From Alkaliphilus metalliredigens QYMF (GTDB taxonomy: Bacteria; Bacillota; Clostridia; Peptostreptococcales; Natronincolaceae): 64,000 nucleotides of DNA. Under the pieces are notes generated by a model. That model searched no databases, was not told the DNA's origin, and saw nothing but the letters and a program-made list of their open reading frames with translations. Both the position numbers and the translations under genes were made by a program. The DNA lies in the NCBI RefSeq assembly GCF_000016985.1, contig NC_009633.1, positions 1,736,001 through 1,800,000 on the forward strand. The letters are read 5' to 3'. Shown piece after piece: positions 52,029 to 60,735 of the stretch (positions are counted from its first letter, which is position 1; each line of letters starts with the position of its first letter).

Positions 52029-52694
52029 ATGAAAAAGAGTATTTTTCTTTTTACTTTGATATTATTAATAGGAGTCGCCCTTGTCCTATCAGGATGTAGT
52101 ACCCCAGTAGAACAAGGACCGATTGATGAACCGGATATAGAGGAAAATGGAGAAGAGCAAGAGGAACAACCATGGATGGATGAGTCCCAATGGCCGAAGG
52201 AAAAGATGGAAACCATTATGATTGAAGGAATGGAGGAAGAAATCATATTAAAACGTTTTGTCCATGAAGGTATTTCGTTGATTACTTATGTACCTGAAGA
52301 CATGATGGGAGAGACTGTTTCTTTTGGTGAATCTGATTCTGTATGGTTTTATACCAACTTCAATGGCAATAAAAATGAGGATGCTTTCATTCGATTTACC
52401 TTTTATCCAGTAGACAATGAAGCTCTAAATATTGAAACCTTAGCAGAAGAATATGAGTGGAACCTAGCTGAATCTCAAACTGAAGAAAATCGATTTAATT
52501 GGTCTATTGAAGAAGCACAAATTGGAGATGACCACATAACGGGTTATGTAGCTCGGGGCAAATATGAAGAACGGTATTTTGTCATGTCCTATCAATACCC
52601 CTGGGAATATGGAGATGGCTTTTCTCCTAGGCTACAGAAAATTATCGATGAAATTTATTTTGTTGGCCAAGAAGTATATTTAAATGATTTATAA
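52029..52694 (+). CDS. Lipoprotein of unknown function
   Basis: 221 residues with a signal peptide and lipobox LSGC (Cys at 23). A strongly acidic, low-complexity linker (EPDIEENGEEQEEQPWMDE) is followed by a compact domain with ISLITYVPEDMMGETVSFGE, VWFYTNFNGNKNEDAFIRFTFYP and MSYQYPWEYGDGFSPRLQKI. I do not recognise the family. SD AAAAGGAGGAAC precedes the ATG. Single gene; the remnant transposase frame starts inside its last codons. Confidence 0.75.
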   Translation: MKKSIFLFTLILLIGVALVLSGCSTPVEQGPIDEPDIEENGEEQEEQPWMDESQWPKEKMETIMIEGMEEEIILKRFVHEGISLITYVPEDMMGETVSFGESDSVWFYTNFNGNKNEDAFIRFTFYPVDNEALNIETLAEEYEWNLAESQTEENRFNWSIEEAQIGDDHITGYVARGKYEERYFVMSYQYPWEYGDGFSPRLQKIIDEIYFVGQEVYLNDL

Positions 52695-53173
52695 CACAAG
52701 AATTTGTAATATAATGGTAAGGAAAATTGATCGTCAAAATATATTTGAAGACGATGAAGATTATATCAAATTCATTAAAACGATACAGAAAAATAAAGAA
52801 AAAAGTGAATTTGAGCTCTATGGGTACTACATAATGGGAAATCATATACATTTGTTGTTACGTGAGGGTAAAGAATCATTATTAGAATTATTTGCGACAG
52901 AAAAAGAAATAGCAAAGAAAGAACTAAAAAAGCATATGAATCAGATTAATAAACGATGATTGTTTAGATTATGAAGAAAGACATAGGATTTCTGATGAAG
53001 AGATAATAGAATTAATCGAAAAGCAATATGGAGTAAAAAGGGGTTTTCTTCATAATTTAGAAAGGCAAGAAAAAGACATAATACTAAAAAATTTTAAGGC
53101 AACTAACGGTGTTGCAATAAGACAGATTGCAAGAGTAACGGGGGCAAGCAAGTATATGGGTGAAAAGGCATAA
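52684..53173 (+). pseudogene. Decayed REP-associated tyrosine transposase (RAYT, IS200-like)
   Basis: The left part reads KIDRQNIFEDDEDYIKFIKT and YYIMGNHIHLLLREGKES, with the HUH motif His-x-His of the Y1 transposase family. It then jumps to ELFATEKEIAKKELKKHMNQ, which belongs to the C-terminal domain, so the middle (including the catalytic Tyr region) is missing. A frameshift near 52950 moves the rest (DYEERHRISDEEIIELIEKQ to TGASKYMGEKA) into another frame, ending in TAA at 53171. The N-terminus is also cut. No active transposase is possible. Confidence 0.85.
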
Positions 53174-53269
53174 CAGACAAGTCCCTGTCCCTCTGACTGA
53201 TACTTAACAGACGAGTCCCTGTCCCTCTGACTGATACTTAACAGACGAGTCCCTGTCCCTCTGACTGAA
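53171..53269. repeat. 34-bp tandem repeats, REP-like, next to the RAYT remnant
   Basis: Two full 34-bp units and one partial start at 53171, 53205 and 53239, each with TAACAGACRAGTCCCTGTCC then CTCTGACTGA. The first unit shares the TAA stop of the transposase remnant. GTCCCTGTCCC-rich imperfect palindromes of this kind are typical neighbours of RAYT genes. Confidence 0.85.
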
Positions 53270-53629
53270 CGATTAATAATTCCATGGATCTAAAAGTATT
53301 AGAAATCATAAGTACTGATTTAAATCTATAGAATAAAATTGTATATAAAGATCAAATGAAATCAAAACTATAAATGTATTAAGATATAAAAATCTTGATG
53401 CATTTATTTTCATACTTAAAAATAGTAAGAAAGGATTGAGAAAGATACTAAAGGAACAAGCAATAGAAGTGGATGATATAGAAGTAATTCACACAAAATA
53501 GGATACTGGAAGAAGTTTTGGTCTAATGCTTATAGTTATGGTACATATTTAAGGATTATTTAAGTTGTGTGTAAATCTCATGTAAGATTATGATTGTATA
53601 CTGTTGTTAAAGAGAGAGGTTGATAACAA
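53270..53629. other. Intergenic region before the Bce-like transporter
   Basis: With the tandem repeats the gene-free stretch is about 450 bp. It contains short readable pieces such as KKGLRKILKEQAIEVDDIEV (to a stop near 53500) that may be gene debris, but no start with an SD. The next gene has SD GAGAGAGGTTG. Confidence 0.4.
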
Positions 53630-54397
53630 ATGGAATACGTATTAAAAGTAAACAAAGTAGAAAAAACATATGGAAGAGGAGCTAATACTTTCAATGCACT
53701 TAAAAATATAACCTTTGCAATTGAAGAAGGGGAGTTTGTGGGAATAATGGGACCATCAGGAGCTGGGAAATCTACATTATTAAATTTACTGGCAACTATC
53801 GATTATCCAACCAGTGGAGATATTTTTATTAAACAAGATAACATTGTCAAGATGACAGAGGATCAGTTAGCCGAATTTCGGCGAGAGAACTTAGGGTTTA
53901 TTTTTCAAGACTATAATTTACTTGACTCCTTAACGGTAAGAGAAAATATTCTATTACCACTTGCAATTAAAAAAAGACCAGCAAAGGAAATTAATGAAAA
54001 GGTAATCTCTATAGCCAAAATATTTGATATTGAAGATCTTTTAGATAAATATCCTTATCAAATTTCTGGAGGAGAAAAGCAACGAACAGCTTCATCTCGT
54101 GCATTGATAACTAATCCCAAACTGTTATTTGCAGATGAGCCAACGGGAGCACTGGATTCAAAGTCAGCTACAGAGTTGTTGGAAAAGCTAAGCACTTTAA
54201 ATATAGAGCAACAAGCAACGATTATGATGGTTACACATGATGCCTATGCTGCTAGTTTTTGTCGACGAATAATTTTCATTAAAGACGGTCAATTATCAAA
54301 TGAAATAACCCGTGGAAATTCTACTCGTAAAGATTTTTTTCAACTCATATTGGATGAGCTATCGTATTTAGGTGGTGCTGATAATGACATTAATTGA
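53630..54397 (+). CDS. ABC transporter ATPase, BceA/MacB-like
   Basis: 255-residue ATPase of the antimicrobial-peptide type. Walker A GPSGAGKST, Q-loop FQDYNLLDSLTVREN, signature ISGGEKQRTASSRAL (an alanine-serine variant of the usual QRVAIARAL), Walker B LLFADEPTGALDSKSA and VTHD. The start MEYVLKVNKVEKTYG is normal. It pairs with the large FtsX-like permease that overlaps its end. Such pairs remove or sense bacitracin and lantibiotics. Confidence 0.93.
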   Translation: MEYVLKVNKVEKTYGRGANTFNALKNITFAIEEGEFVGIMGPSGAGKSTLLNLLATIDYPTSGDIFIKQDNIVKMTEDQLAEFRRENLGFIFQDYNLLDSLTVRENILLPLAIKKRPAKEINEKVISIAKIFDIEDLLDKYPYQISGGEKQRTASSRALITNPKLLFADEPTGALDSKSATELLEKLSTLNIEQQATIMMVTHDAYAASFCRRIIFIKDGQLSNEITRGNSTRKDFFQLILDELSYLGGADNDIN

Positions 54398-56243
54398 CCT
54401 AGTAAGAAAAAATATCAGACGAAATATTAAAGACTATGCACTATATATTGGTACAACAGTATTTTCTATCATTATATATTTTACCTTTGCCATATTAAAA
54501 TATAGTGAGGATATCAGTATTTTAATGGGGACATCGCGGCAAATAAAAAGTCTAATGAGTGCTTCTACCTTTATATTGATGGTTTTTGCAATGACATTTA
54601 TTCTTTATTCTAATACATTTTTTATAAAGAAGCGGAAAAAAGAAGTGGGGCTGTATTCTTTATTAGGATTAAAAAAAGGTAAAATCGGATTTATGCTTTT
54701 CTTTGAAAATATGATGATTGGAATTATGTCATTAGTTATGGGCATAGGGCTAGGTTTCTTTTTATCACAGTTATTCTTGAATATTTTATTAAGACTAATG
54801 GGGATCCAAGACGGGTTGGAGTTTGCTTTTTCTGTACAAGCAACCATTGAAACGATAATTATATTTTTTGTAATATTTTTTATCACATCATTAAGTGGAT
54901 ATCGTACTATTTACAAATTTAAATTAGTTGATTTATTTCAAGCAGTCAATAAAGGTGAAGAACAACCTAATGCACATTTAATCAAAGTATTAATTGGGAT
55001 GTTGTCATTAGTAGTCGCTTATTGGATTGCATTGCAGGATTTAATAACCTCAGAAGTATGGAGAAGATTTGGTATAAGTACACCACTTCTGATTATTGCA
55101 CTAACGATTATTGGTTCTTATTTTTTATTTAATAATGTACTTGTTTACCTATTAAATAAGATGAAGAAAAGAGAGAGATGGGCATGGAAAGGACTCAATC
55201 TAATGACAGTATCACAACTATTATACCGCATCCGTGGCAATGCAAGGACATTAACAATCATCGCTATCTTAAGTGCGACTACGATTACTGCTGGTGGCGC
55301 AGTATTTGGGATGTATTACACTACAGATAAAACTGTTGAACAATATGCACCATTTTCCTTTATGTGGCAAGGAGCACAACATGAAATTCCACAGGATTTT
55401 GTAGAATCATCCATTAACTTCGAAGTGAAAACTGTACGCATTAACGGTGAAAAAGTAGATGTAGAATATAATATCATTAACCAATCAACATTTGAACTAC
55501 TTGCTCAAACATTGAAATGGGAAGATATTGAACAAATTGATAATAAGGAAAGTGAAGTTTTGTTAATCGAACCTTTCTATAATGAACGATGGTCAGAAGA
55601 AAGGGAAGAAATAGAAGTTGATGATAACTGGTATCAAATTAATAAAACATATACACAACCTATATTTAATGTAGAGATATTACGTGGGAGTGTACTAGTC
55701 TTAAATGATGAACGATTTGAAGATCTAAATCAAGAATCCATCAAATATAATGTCATTCAACTTGATGATTATAAAAAACATGTTAATTTAACTGAAGAGT
55801 TAGCCACTGAAATAGGTGCTGAGAATTTCTCAAGTGTATATATGGATTATCAAGAGTCACTAAAAAATTCGGGAGCTATATTGTTTGTAGGTAGTTTTTT
55901 AGGATTGGTATTCTTATTAGCAACAGGAAGCATTATTTTCTTTAAAATGCTTACAGAAGCAGAAGAAGATAAAAGTAAATATAGTATCCTTTATAAGGTT
56001 GGCGTATCGAAAGGAGCTATGAAAAGAACGATTCGTCATCAAATGGGATTAGTTTTTATTGCACCATTATCGTTAGGATTAATGCATGGAGCTGTAGCGT
56101 TAATAGCTTTTTCTAAATTACTGGACATAAATTTATTAAAGCCAGTATTATTATGGATGCTAGCTTATACAGTTGTTTATATTGTGTATTATTTTATTAC
56201 TGTTAAAGGATTTTATCAAACTATTATAGGGGAGGGGAGTTAA
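54384..56243 (+). CDS. BceB-like ABC permease (FtsX-type, large external domain)
   Basis: 619 residues, about ten transmembrane helices. The FtsX-like core (IKKRKKEVGLYSLLGLKKGKIG near the N-terminus; FKMLTEAEEDKSKYSILYKVGVSKGAMKRT near the end) and an external domain of about 190 residues between helices 7 and 8 are the BceB hallmarks. The ATG at 54384 has SD AGGTGGTG; in-frame GTG codons at 54372 and 54375 lie within that SD. It overlaps the ATPase gene by 14 nt. The external domain probably detects the peptide drug. Confidence 0.9.
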   Translation: MTLIDLVRKNIRRNIKDYALYIGTTVFSIIIYFTFAILKYSEDISILMGTSRQIKSLMSASTFILMVFAMTFILYSNTFFIKKRKKEVGLYSLLGLKKGKIGFMLFFENMMIGIMSLVMGIGLGFFLSQLFLNILLRLMGIQDGLEFAFSVQATIETIIIFFVIFFITSLSGYRTIYKFKLVDLFQAVNKGEEQPNAHLIKVLIGMLSLVVAYWIALQDLITSEVWRRFGISTPLLIIALTIIGSYFLFNNVLVYLLNKMKKRERWAWKGLNLMTVSQLLYRIRGNARTLTIIAILSATTITAGGAVFGMYYTTDKTVEQYAPFSFMWQGAQHEIPQDFVESSINFEVKTVRINGEKVDVEYNIINQSTFELLAQTLKWEDIEQIDNKESEVLLIEPFYNERWSEEREEIEVDDNWYQINKTYTQPIFNVEILRGSVLVLNDERFEDLNQESIKYNVIQLDDYKKHVNLTEELATEIGAENFSSVYMDYQESLKNSGAILFVGSFLGLVFLLATGSIIFFKMLTEAEEDKSKYSILYKVGVSKGAMKRTIRHQMGLVFIAPLSLGLMHGAVALIAFSKLLDINLLKPVLLWMLAYTVVYIVYYFITVKGFYQTIIGEGS

Positions 56244-56244
56244 T

Positions 56245-56613
56245 TTGAAAAAATTATTGATTGTTATCGTGTTGTTAATGTTGGGTGTAGTATTATTATT
56301 TACTTCTTGTAACATTAATAGAATTGGAAAAGATAATGTTTATGTAGAAGTGATAGACTATGTAGATACACAAGAAACTAAGTTGGATAGTGGAGAAATC
56401 ATGACTAGATATATCTACAATCAAAAAGCGTTTGATGAGGAAGGAAAATCAGTAGAGGTAGAATTCTCTGCAGGTAAAATATTACGGCAGGAGGGCTATT
56501 TAATGCTCTATGTCAAAAATGGAAACGAAGTTACATCCTATGAAGAAGTAGAATGGAATGAAATTCCAAGTAAAGCACAAGTAGAATTAGAGAATTATCA
56601 TAGCACTAAATAA
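56245..56613 (+). CDS. YxeA family (DUF1093) small secreted protein
   Basis: 122 residues: a hydrophobic N-terminal helix ending LLFTSC (a possible but poor lipobox) and a small domain with YVEVIDYVDTQ, YIYNQKAFDEEGKSVEVEFSA and LRQEGYLMLYVKNGNEVTSYEEV. This pattern fits YxeA, an oligosaccharide-binding-fold protein that in bacilli is encoded beside BceAB-like yxdLM. TTG start after SD GGGGAGGGG, 1 nt after the permease stop. Third gene of the transporter operon. Confidence 0.8.
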   Translation: MKKLLIVIVLLMLGVVLLFTSCNINRIGKDNVYVEVIDYVDTQETKLDSGEIMTRYIYNQKAFDEEGKSVEVEFSAGKILRQEGYLMLYVKNGNEVTSYEEVEWNEIPSKAQVELENYHSTK

Positions 56614-56618
56614 ATAAA

Positions 56619-56663
56619 ACAGGAAAAGAACCAAATGATACCATCATTTGGTTCTTTTCCTGT
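56619..56663. terminator. Long hairpin between transporter and two-component genes
   Basis: A perfect 21-bp stem (56619-56639 with 56643-56663), loop of 3 nt, no long T run after it but T-rich arms. Likely terminator of the transporter operon. Confidence 0.75.
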
Positions 56664-56703
56664 ATAATAGAATTAATATATAAATATTATAGAGGTGTTT
56701 AAT

Positions 56704-57417
56704 ATGAATAACAGATCAAATAATGAAAAAATATTGATAATCGATGATGAAGAAGATATACTAAAGCTTTTATCTACGGTATTAAAAAGAGAAGGACTTG
56801 ATGATATATATACAGCTGGGGATGCAAACAGTGGATATGCCTTATTTGAAAAGGAAGATCCTGACATTATCCTTTTAGATATTATGCTACCAGATGGTGA
56901 TGGGTATGAAATATGTAAAAGGATTAGGGCGATATCCAACGTGCCTATATTATTTATATCAGCAAAGACTGAAGAAATTGATAGGGTATTAGGTTTTGCA
57001 TTGGGAGGAGATGACTATATAACAAAACCTTTCAGCCCTAAAGAGGTAGCATATAGAGTAAAAGCAAGCTTAAGGAGAACTAATCAAAGGAATGAAAAAT
57101 ACCAAGATACTATATATGAACTTGGACCATTTAAGATAGATGAGAAAAAGATAGAAGTTATAAAAAATGGGCAATTGGTAGAATTGTTGCCTAAAGAATA
57201 CAAAATTTTTTTATATATGACAAAAAATCCTAACCAGATTCTGAGTAAGGAACAAATAAGTTCCAAGGTTTGGGGAGAGGACTATATAGGTTTTGACAAC
57301 ACTATAATGGTACACATTAGAAGGTTAAGGGAAAAGATTGAAGATGACCCCTCGAATCCTAAGCATATTATTAATAAAAAAGGTCTAGGCTATAAATTTG
57401 TCATAAAGGATGAATAA
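56704..57417 (+). CDS. OmpR-family response regulator
   Basis: 237 residues: receiver domain (phospho-acceptor D59 in IILLDIMLPDGDG, DDEED acidic pocket, Lys in YITKPFSPKE) and winged-helix DNA-binding domain (LLPKEYKIFLYMTKNPNQILSKEQISSKVWG...TIMVHIRRLREKI). The ATG at 56704 is 8 nt after GAGG; an upstream GTG would be too close. It lies 2 nt before its sensor kinase and probably controls the transporter operon just upstream. Confidence 0.94.
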   Translation: MNNRSNNEKILIIDDEEDILKLLSTVLKREGLDDIYTAGDANSGYALFEKEDPDIILLDIMLPDGDGYEICKRIRAISNVPILFISAKTEEIDRVLGFALGGDDYITKPFSPKEVAYRVKASLRRTNQRNEKYQDTIYELGPFKIDEKKIEVIKNGQLVELLPKEYKIFLYMTKNPNQILSKEQISSKVWGEDYIGFDNTIMVHIRRLREKIEDDPSNPKHIINKKGLGYKFVIKDE

Positions 57418-57419
57418 GT

Positions 57420-58823
57420 ATGAACTTTAAAATCACTGGAAGATTTATCTTAACAGTAGTATTTATAACTATTATTGTAATTATTATTAATTTAAGTGTG
57501 GGAATTGGTTTTATAGTTAATAGGGTAATAAATTCCAATGGTGAAATTACTGATTCTTCACCGGAAAATTTTACGAGAGAATTTAATAAGTATTTGATGA
57601 CAAATCAAGGTGTAGTATATATTCATGAGGATGGAAAAAAAATCCTAGAGGATGAAGATATTTGGTTGCAGGTTTTAAATGAGGATGGAAATGAGCTTTA
57701 TAATTATAATAAACCTGTTGATGTTAAAGAAAGTTATACTCCTATGGAAATGGTTCATGCATATAAATATGCGTTGTCAGAGAGTATGTCTACTATATTT
57801 ATAGGGGAAAAAGTTTTTGATGACATAAATTATAGTTATATTTTAGGATTCCCTTTTGAGAAAATAAAAAGAAGTGTTATTTCTTATGATATTTATAAAG
57901 TAGTAGAAAGTATAAGGAAAGGGATCTATATAATTTTACTTATAGATATTCCTATTGTTTTGATATTTGGCTATCTATTTAGCAGAAGACTTACAAAACC
58001 TTTAATAGGTATTATAAACGATGTTGAAGTCCTATCAGAGGGAGAATATAATTTACAAAGGGAAGAAAAAGGAGTTTATAAGCAAGTTTATAGAACAATT
58101 AATAATTTATCTGCAAAACTCAGAAGCAATGAGAAAGAAAGAAGGAATCTTGACAGAATGAGGGAGGAATGGATATTAAATATTTCCCATGATATAAAGA
58201 CCCCCTTAGTGTCCATTAAGGGATATGCTGAGATTCTATCTAATGAAGAATATAATTTTACAGATGATGAAATAAGAGAATATGGGAAAATAATAGATAA
58301 TAAATCTAATTATATCAAAGAACTTATAGATGATTTAAATCTTAGTACCAGATTGAAAAATAAGTCTTTGAACCTTGATTTTAAGAATATTAATATTGTG
58401 AGCTTGGTAAGAGGAGTCGTTATAGATATTTTAAACAATCCAAATACTAACAATGTGAACATTGAGTTTATTGTAGAAAGAGAGATTATTGAAAAGAAGG
58501 TTGATAAGGTACTAATAAAAAGAGTAATCAATAATATTCTGTATAACTCCATAGTGCATAATAATGAGGATGTGTCTATAGAAGTTAAAGTAGAAAAAAA
58601 AGAAAACATCCATATATTCATCATTGATAACGGGAAGGGAATAGATGATGCAGAGATCAAACGTATATTTGATAGATATTATAGAGGGACAAATACAGGG
58701 GCAAAGCATAAAGGTTCCGGGCTAGGAATGGCTATAGCAAGAGATATCGTTACAGCTCATAATGGCTCTATCAAAATAAAAAGTCAACTGGGAGAAGGGA
58801 CTGAAATAGAAGTTATCCTATAA
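57420..58823 (+). CDS. Two-component sensor histidine kinase
   Basis: 467 residues. Two transmembrane helices (about 8-32 and 165-188) enclose an external domain of about 130 residues, then HAMP-like RRLTKPLIGIINDVEVLSEG, the phospho-acceptor H257 in NISHDIKTPLVSIKGYAEIL, and the ATPase boxes VINNILYNSIVHN (N), IIDNGKGIDDA (G1), and KGSGLGMAIARDIV (G2). Unlike BceS kinases, it keeps a sizeable sensor domain. It is transcribed with the response regulator. Confidence 0.93.
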   Translation: MNFKITGRFILTVVFITIIVIIINLSVGIGFIVNRVINSNGEITDSSPENFTREFNKYLMTNQGVVYIHEDGKKILEDEDIWLQVLNEDGNELYNYNKPVDVKESYTPMEMVHAYKYALSESMSTIFIGEKVFDDINYSYILGFPFEKIKRSVISYDIYKVVESIRKGIYIILLIDIPIVLIFGYLFSRRLTKPLIGIINDVEVLSEGEYNLQREEKGVYKQVYRTINNLSAKLRSNEKERRNLDRMREEWILNISHDIKTPLVSIKGYAEILSNEEYNFTDDEIREYGKIIDNKSNYIKELIDDLNLSTRLKNKSLNLDFKNINIVSLVRGVVIDILNNPNTNNVNIEFIVEREIIEKKVDKVLIKRVINNILYNSIVHNNEDVSIEVKVEKKENIHIFIIDNGKGIDDAEIKRIFDRYYRGTNTGAKHKGSGLGMAIARDIVTAHNGSIKIKSQLGEGTEIEVIL

Positions 58824-59070
58824 TTGGGAGAAAATTAAAAACCCTAAGTCAATCGCAGTTAAGGATTAAAATTGAAATGTTCACATATGCATTTGCTGGT
58901 AAAGATACTGTGATTTCTTTAAAGTATGGGATTACTGATAACCTGCATTCCCGACGTCATTGTAACGAGGTTGGAGTAGGATTATGGTTAAGAAAAAAGG
59001 ACTAGCCTCCAGTGCGTATTCGGGGCTTTATGTTTAGATTCAAGAATATATAAATAGGAGTTGATATAGC

Positions 59071-59286
59071 ATGTCTGATAATAATAATCCTAAGGATAAT
59101 CATTATTTAGCTTATGGAGTTGGATTTGGATTACTACTAGGTAGTGCAGTGGGCGTAATATTTACCAGTATAACCAATGGAATTGAAAGGGGTATGATTT
59201 TCGGGATACCGATTGGAGCTGGAATAGGTATGCTTTTAGGAATAGTAGTAGGTATCGTAATGGATGCCAACAAAAATAAAGAGTAA
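59071..59286 (+). CDS. Small glycine-zipper membrane protein
   Basis: 71 residues with a polar start (SDNNNPKDNHY) and two glycine-rich hydrophobic helices (GVGFGLLLGSAVGVIF and GIPIGAGIGMLLGIVVGIV) separated by a short charged turn, giving a tight hairpin in the membrane. I assign no function. ATG follows SD AGGAGTTG. It is followed by a terminator. The preceding 58824-59070 holds no gene that I can support. Confidence 0.7.
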   Translation: MSDNNNPKDNHYLAYGVGFGLLLGSAVGVIFTSITNGIERGMIFGIPIGAGIGMLLGIVVGIVMDANKNKE

Positions 59287-59295
59287 TACAAAATA

Positions 59296-59329
59296 AGGTT
59301 AGCCCCTGTTTTTGGGGGCTAACCACTTT
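59296..59329 (+). terminator. Terminator after the glycine-zipper gene
   Basis: GGTTAGCCCC (59297-59306) pairs with GGGGCTAACC (59315-59324), followed by a short ACTTTA tail. Confidence 0.7.
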
Positions 59330-59571
59330 AATAAGATATAAAGAAAAGTGTGAATATAGTATATATTCATACTGTCTCATGGATAATCACATACTTTTAT
59401 TGTAAAAAGAAGAATATATCAGATGAATTACCATAAAAAACTCAAATTTAGAATATTCTTCTTTTGTGGTACAATGAAAGTAGAATTTCATTGAGAAAGG
59501 GTTTATTTAAAATTAAATGACGGAATAAACAAAATCAATTTAATAACGATTTAAGAAAAGGATGTGTTTTT

Positions 59572-60684
59572 TTGAGCAATAAGGTGTTTTTTATTGATTT
59601 TCAGGCAGATAGTAAAAAGAACAATATACCAAACAAAATCAAACGATTATTTGATAAAGCTGGTATTGCAGAAGTTTTAGGGGAGGATGAATTAACCGCT
59701 ATCAAGGTTCACTTTGGCGAAAAAGGAAGCAATACATACATTCATCCAGTTTTTGTTCGTCAAATTGTTGACAAGGTAAAAGAGAGCAATGCAAAACCAT
59801 TTTTGACAGATACAAACACATTATACACAGGAAGTCGAACAAATAGTGTTGATCACATTCAAACAGCTATTGAAAATGGGTTTGCCTACGCTGTGGTGAA
59901 CGCACCCATTATTATATCCGATGGGATATATAGTAAAAATATCATGGATGTGGATATAGATCAAAAACATTTTAAACGTGTGAAAATCGCGGGAGATGTT
60001 TATCGAGCAAATTCCATGGTTGTCCTCAGTCATGTGAAGGGACATGGACTAGCAGGCTTCGGTGGTACGATGAAAAACCTTGCAATGGGCTGCGCAAGTG
60101 CGGCTGGCAAGCAAATGCAGCATTCTGACGCAAAACCCAAGGTAATGGAAAATCTTTGTATCGGCTGTCAGATGTGTGTTGAAAACTGCCCCGTAGACGC
60201 AATTCATATGGAGGACAAAAAAGCGGTGATTGACCCAGAGGTATGTATTGGATGTGGAGAATGCATCACTGTGTGTCCTAAACGCGCAATTGAAGTGCAG
60301 TGGAAAACTGATGCGAATATATTTGTGGAAAAAATGGCAGAATATGCCTATGGTGCTACGCAAAATAAGAAAGGCAAAGTAGCATATTTTAACTTTGTCA
60401 TGAATGTTACACCGCTTTGTGATTGTGTCCCTTGGAGTGGTATCCCCATTGTAAATGACATTGGGATTCTTGCATCCTTTGACCCTGTTGCCCTAGATCA
60501 AGCTAGTTTAGATTTAATTGATGCCCAACTGGGTAATCCCCAGAGCCAGTTAAAATGTAACCATGAACCAGGAAAAGATAAGTTTGGTGGATTACACAAG
60601 GACACCAATGGTAGGCGGGTTTTAGAATATGCAGAAGAAATGGGCATGGGTAGTCGAACCTATGAATTAATTAAGATAAAATAG
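59572..60684 (+). CDS. DUF362 protein with two [4Fe-4S] ferredoxin motifs
   Basis: 370 residues. The DUF362 domain surrounds a ferredoxin insert: N-terminal IKVHFGEKGSNTYIHPVFVR, DTNTLYTGSR and SHVKGHGLAGFGGTMKNLAMG; then two cluster motifs CIGCQMCVENCPVDAI and CIGCGECITVCPKRAI (about residues 205-250); then CDCVPWSGIPIVNDIGILAS. It may be an electron-transfer or Fe-S chaperone-type protein; the family has no settled role. TTG start after SD AAAGGATG. Single gene. Confidence 0.9.
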   Translation: MSNKVFFIDFQADSKKNNIPNKIKRLFDKAGIAEVLGEDELTAIKVHFGEKGSNTYIHPVFVRQIVDKVKESNAKPFLTDTNTLYTGSRTNSVDHIQTAIENGFAYAVVNAPIIISDGIYSKNIMDVDIDQKHFKRVKIAGDVYRANSMVVLSHVKGHGLAGFGGTMKNLAMGCASAAGKQMQHSDAKPKVMENLCIGCQMCVENCPVDAIHMEDKKAVIDPEVCIGCGECITVCPKRAIEVQWKTDANIFVEKMAEYAYGATQNKKGKVAYFNFVMNVTPLCDCVPWSGIPIVNDIGILASFDPVALDQASLDLIDAQLGNPQSQLKCNHEPGKDKFGGLHKDTNGRRVLEYAEEMGMGSRTYELIKIK

Positions 60685-60735
60685 AAGCCTTATGCTAAAT
60701 CAGCACAAAAGGCTGAGGTTAAGAGGGAAAACTTT

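Noticed and set aside
58877-59005. 42-codon frame between the kinase and the glycine-zipper gene
   Set aside because: No SD at a usable distance, no family resemblance. Probably chance or debris.
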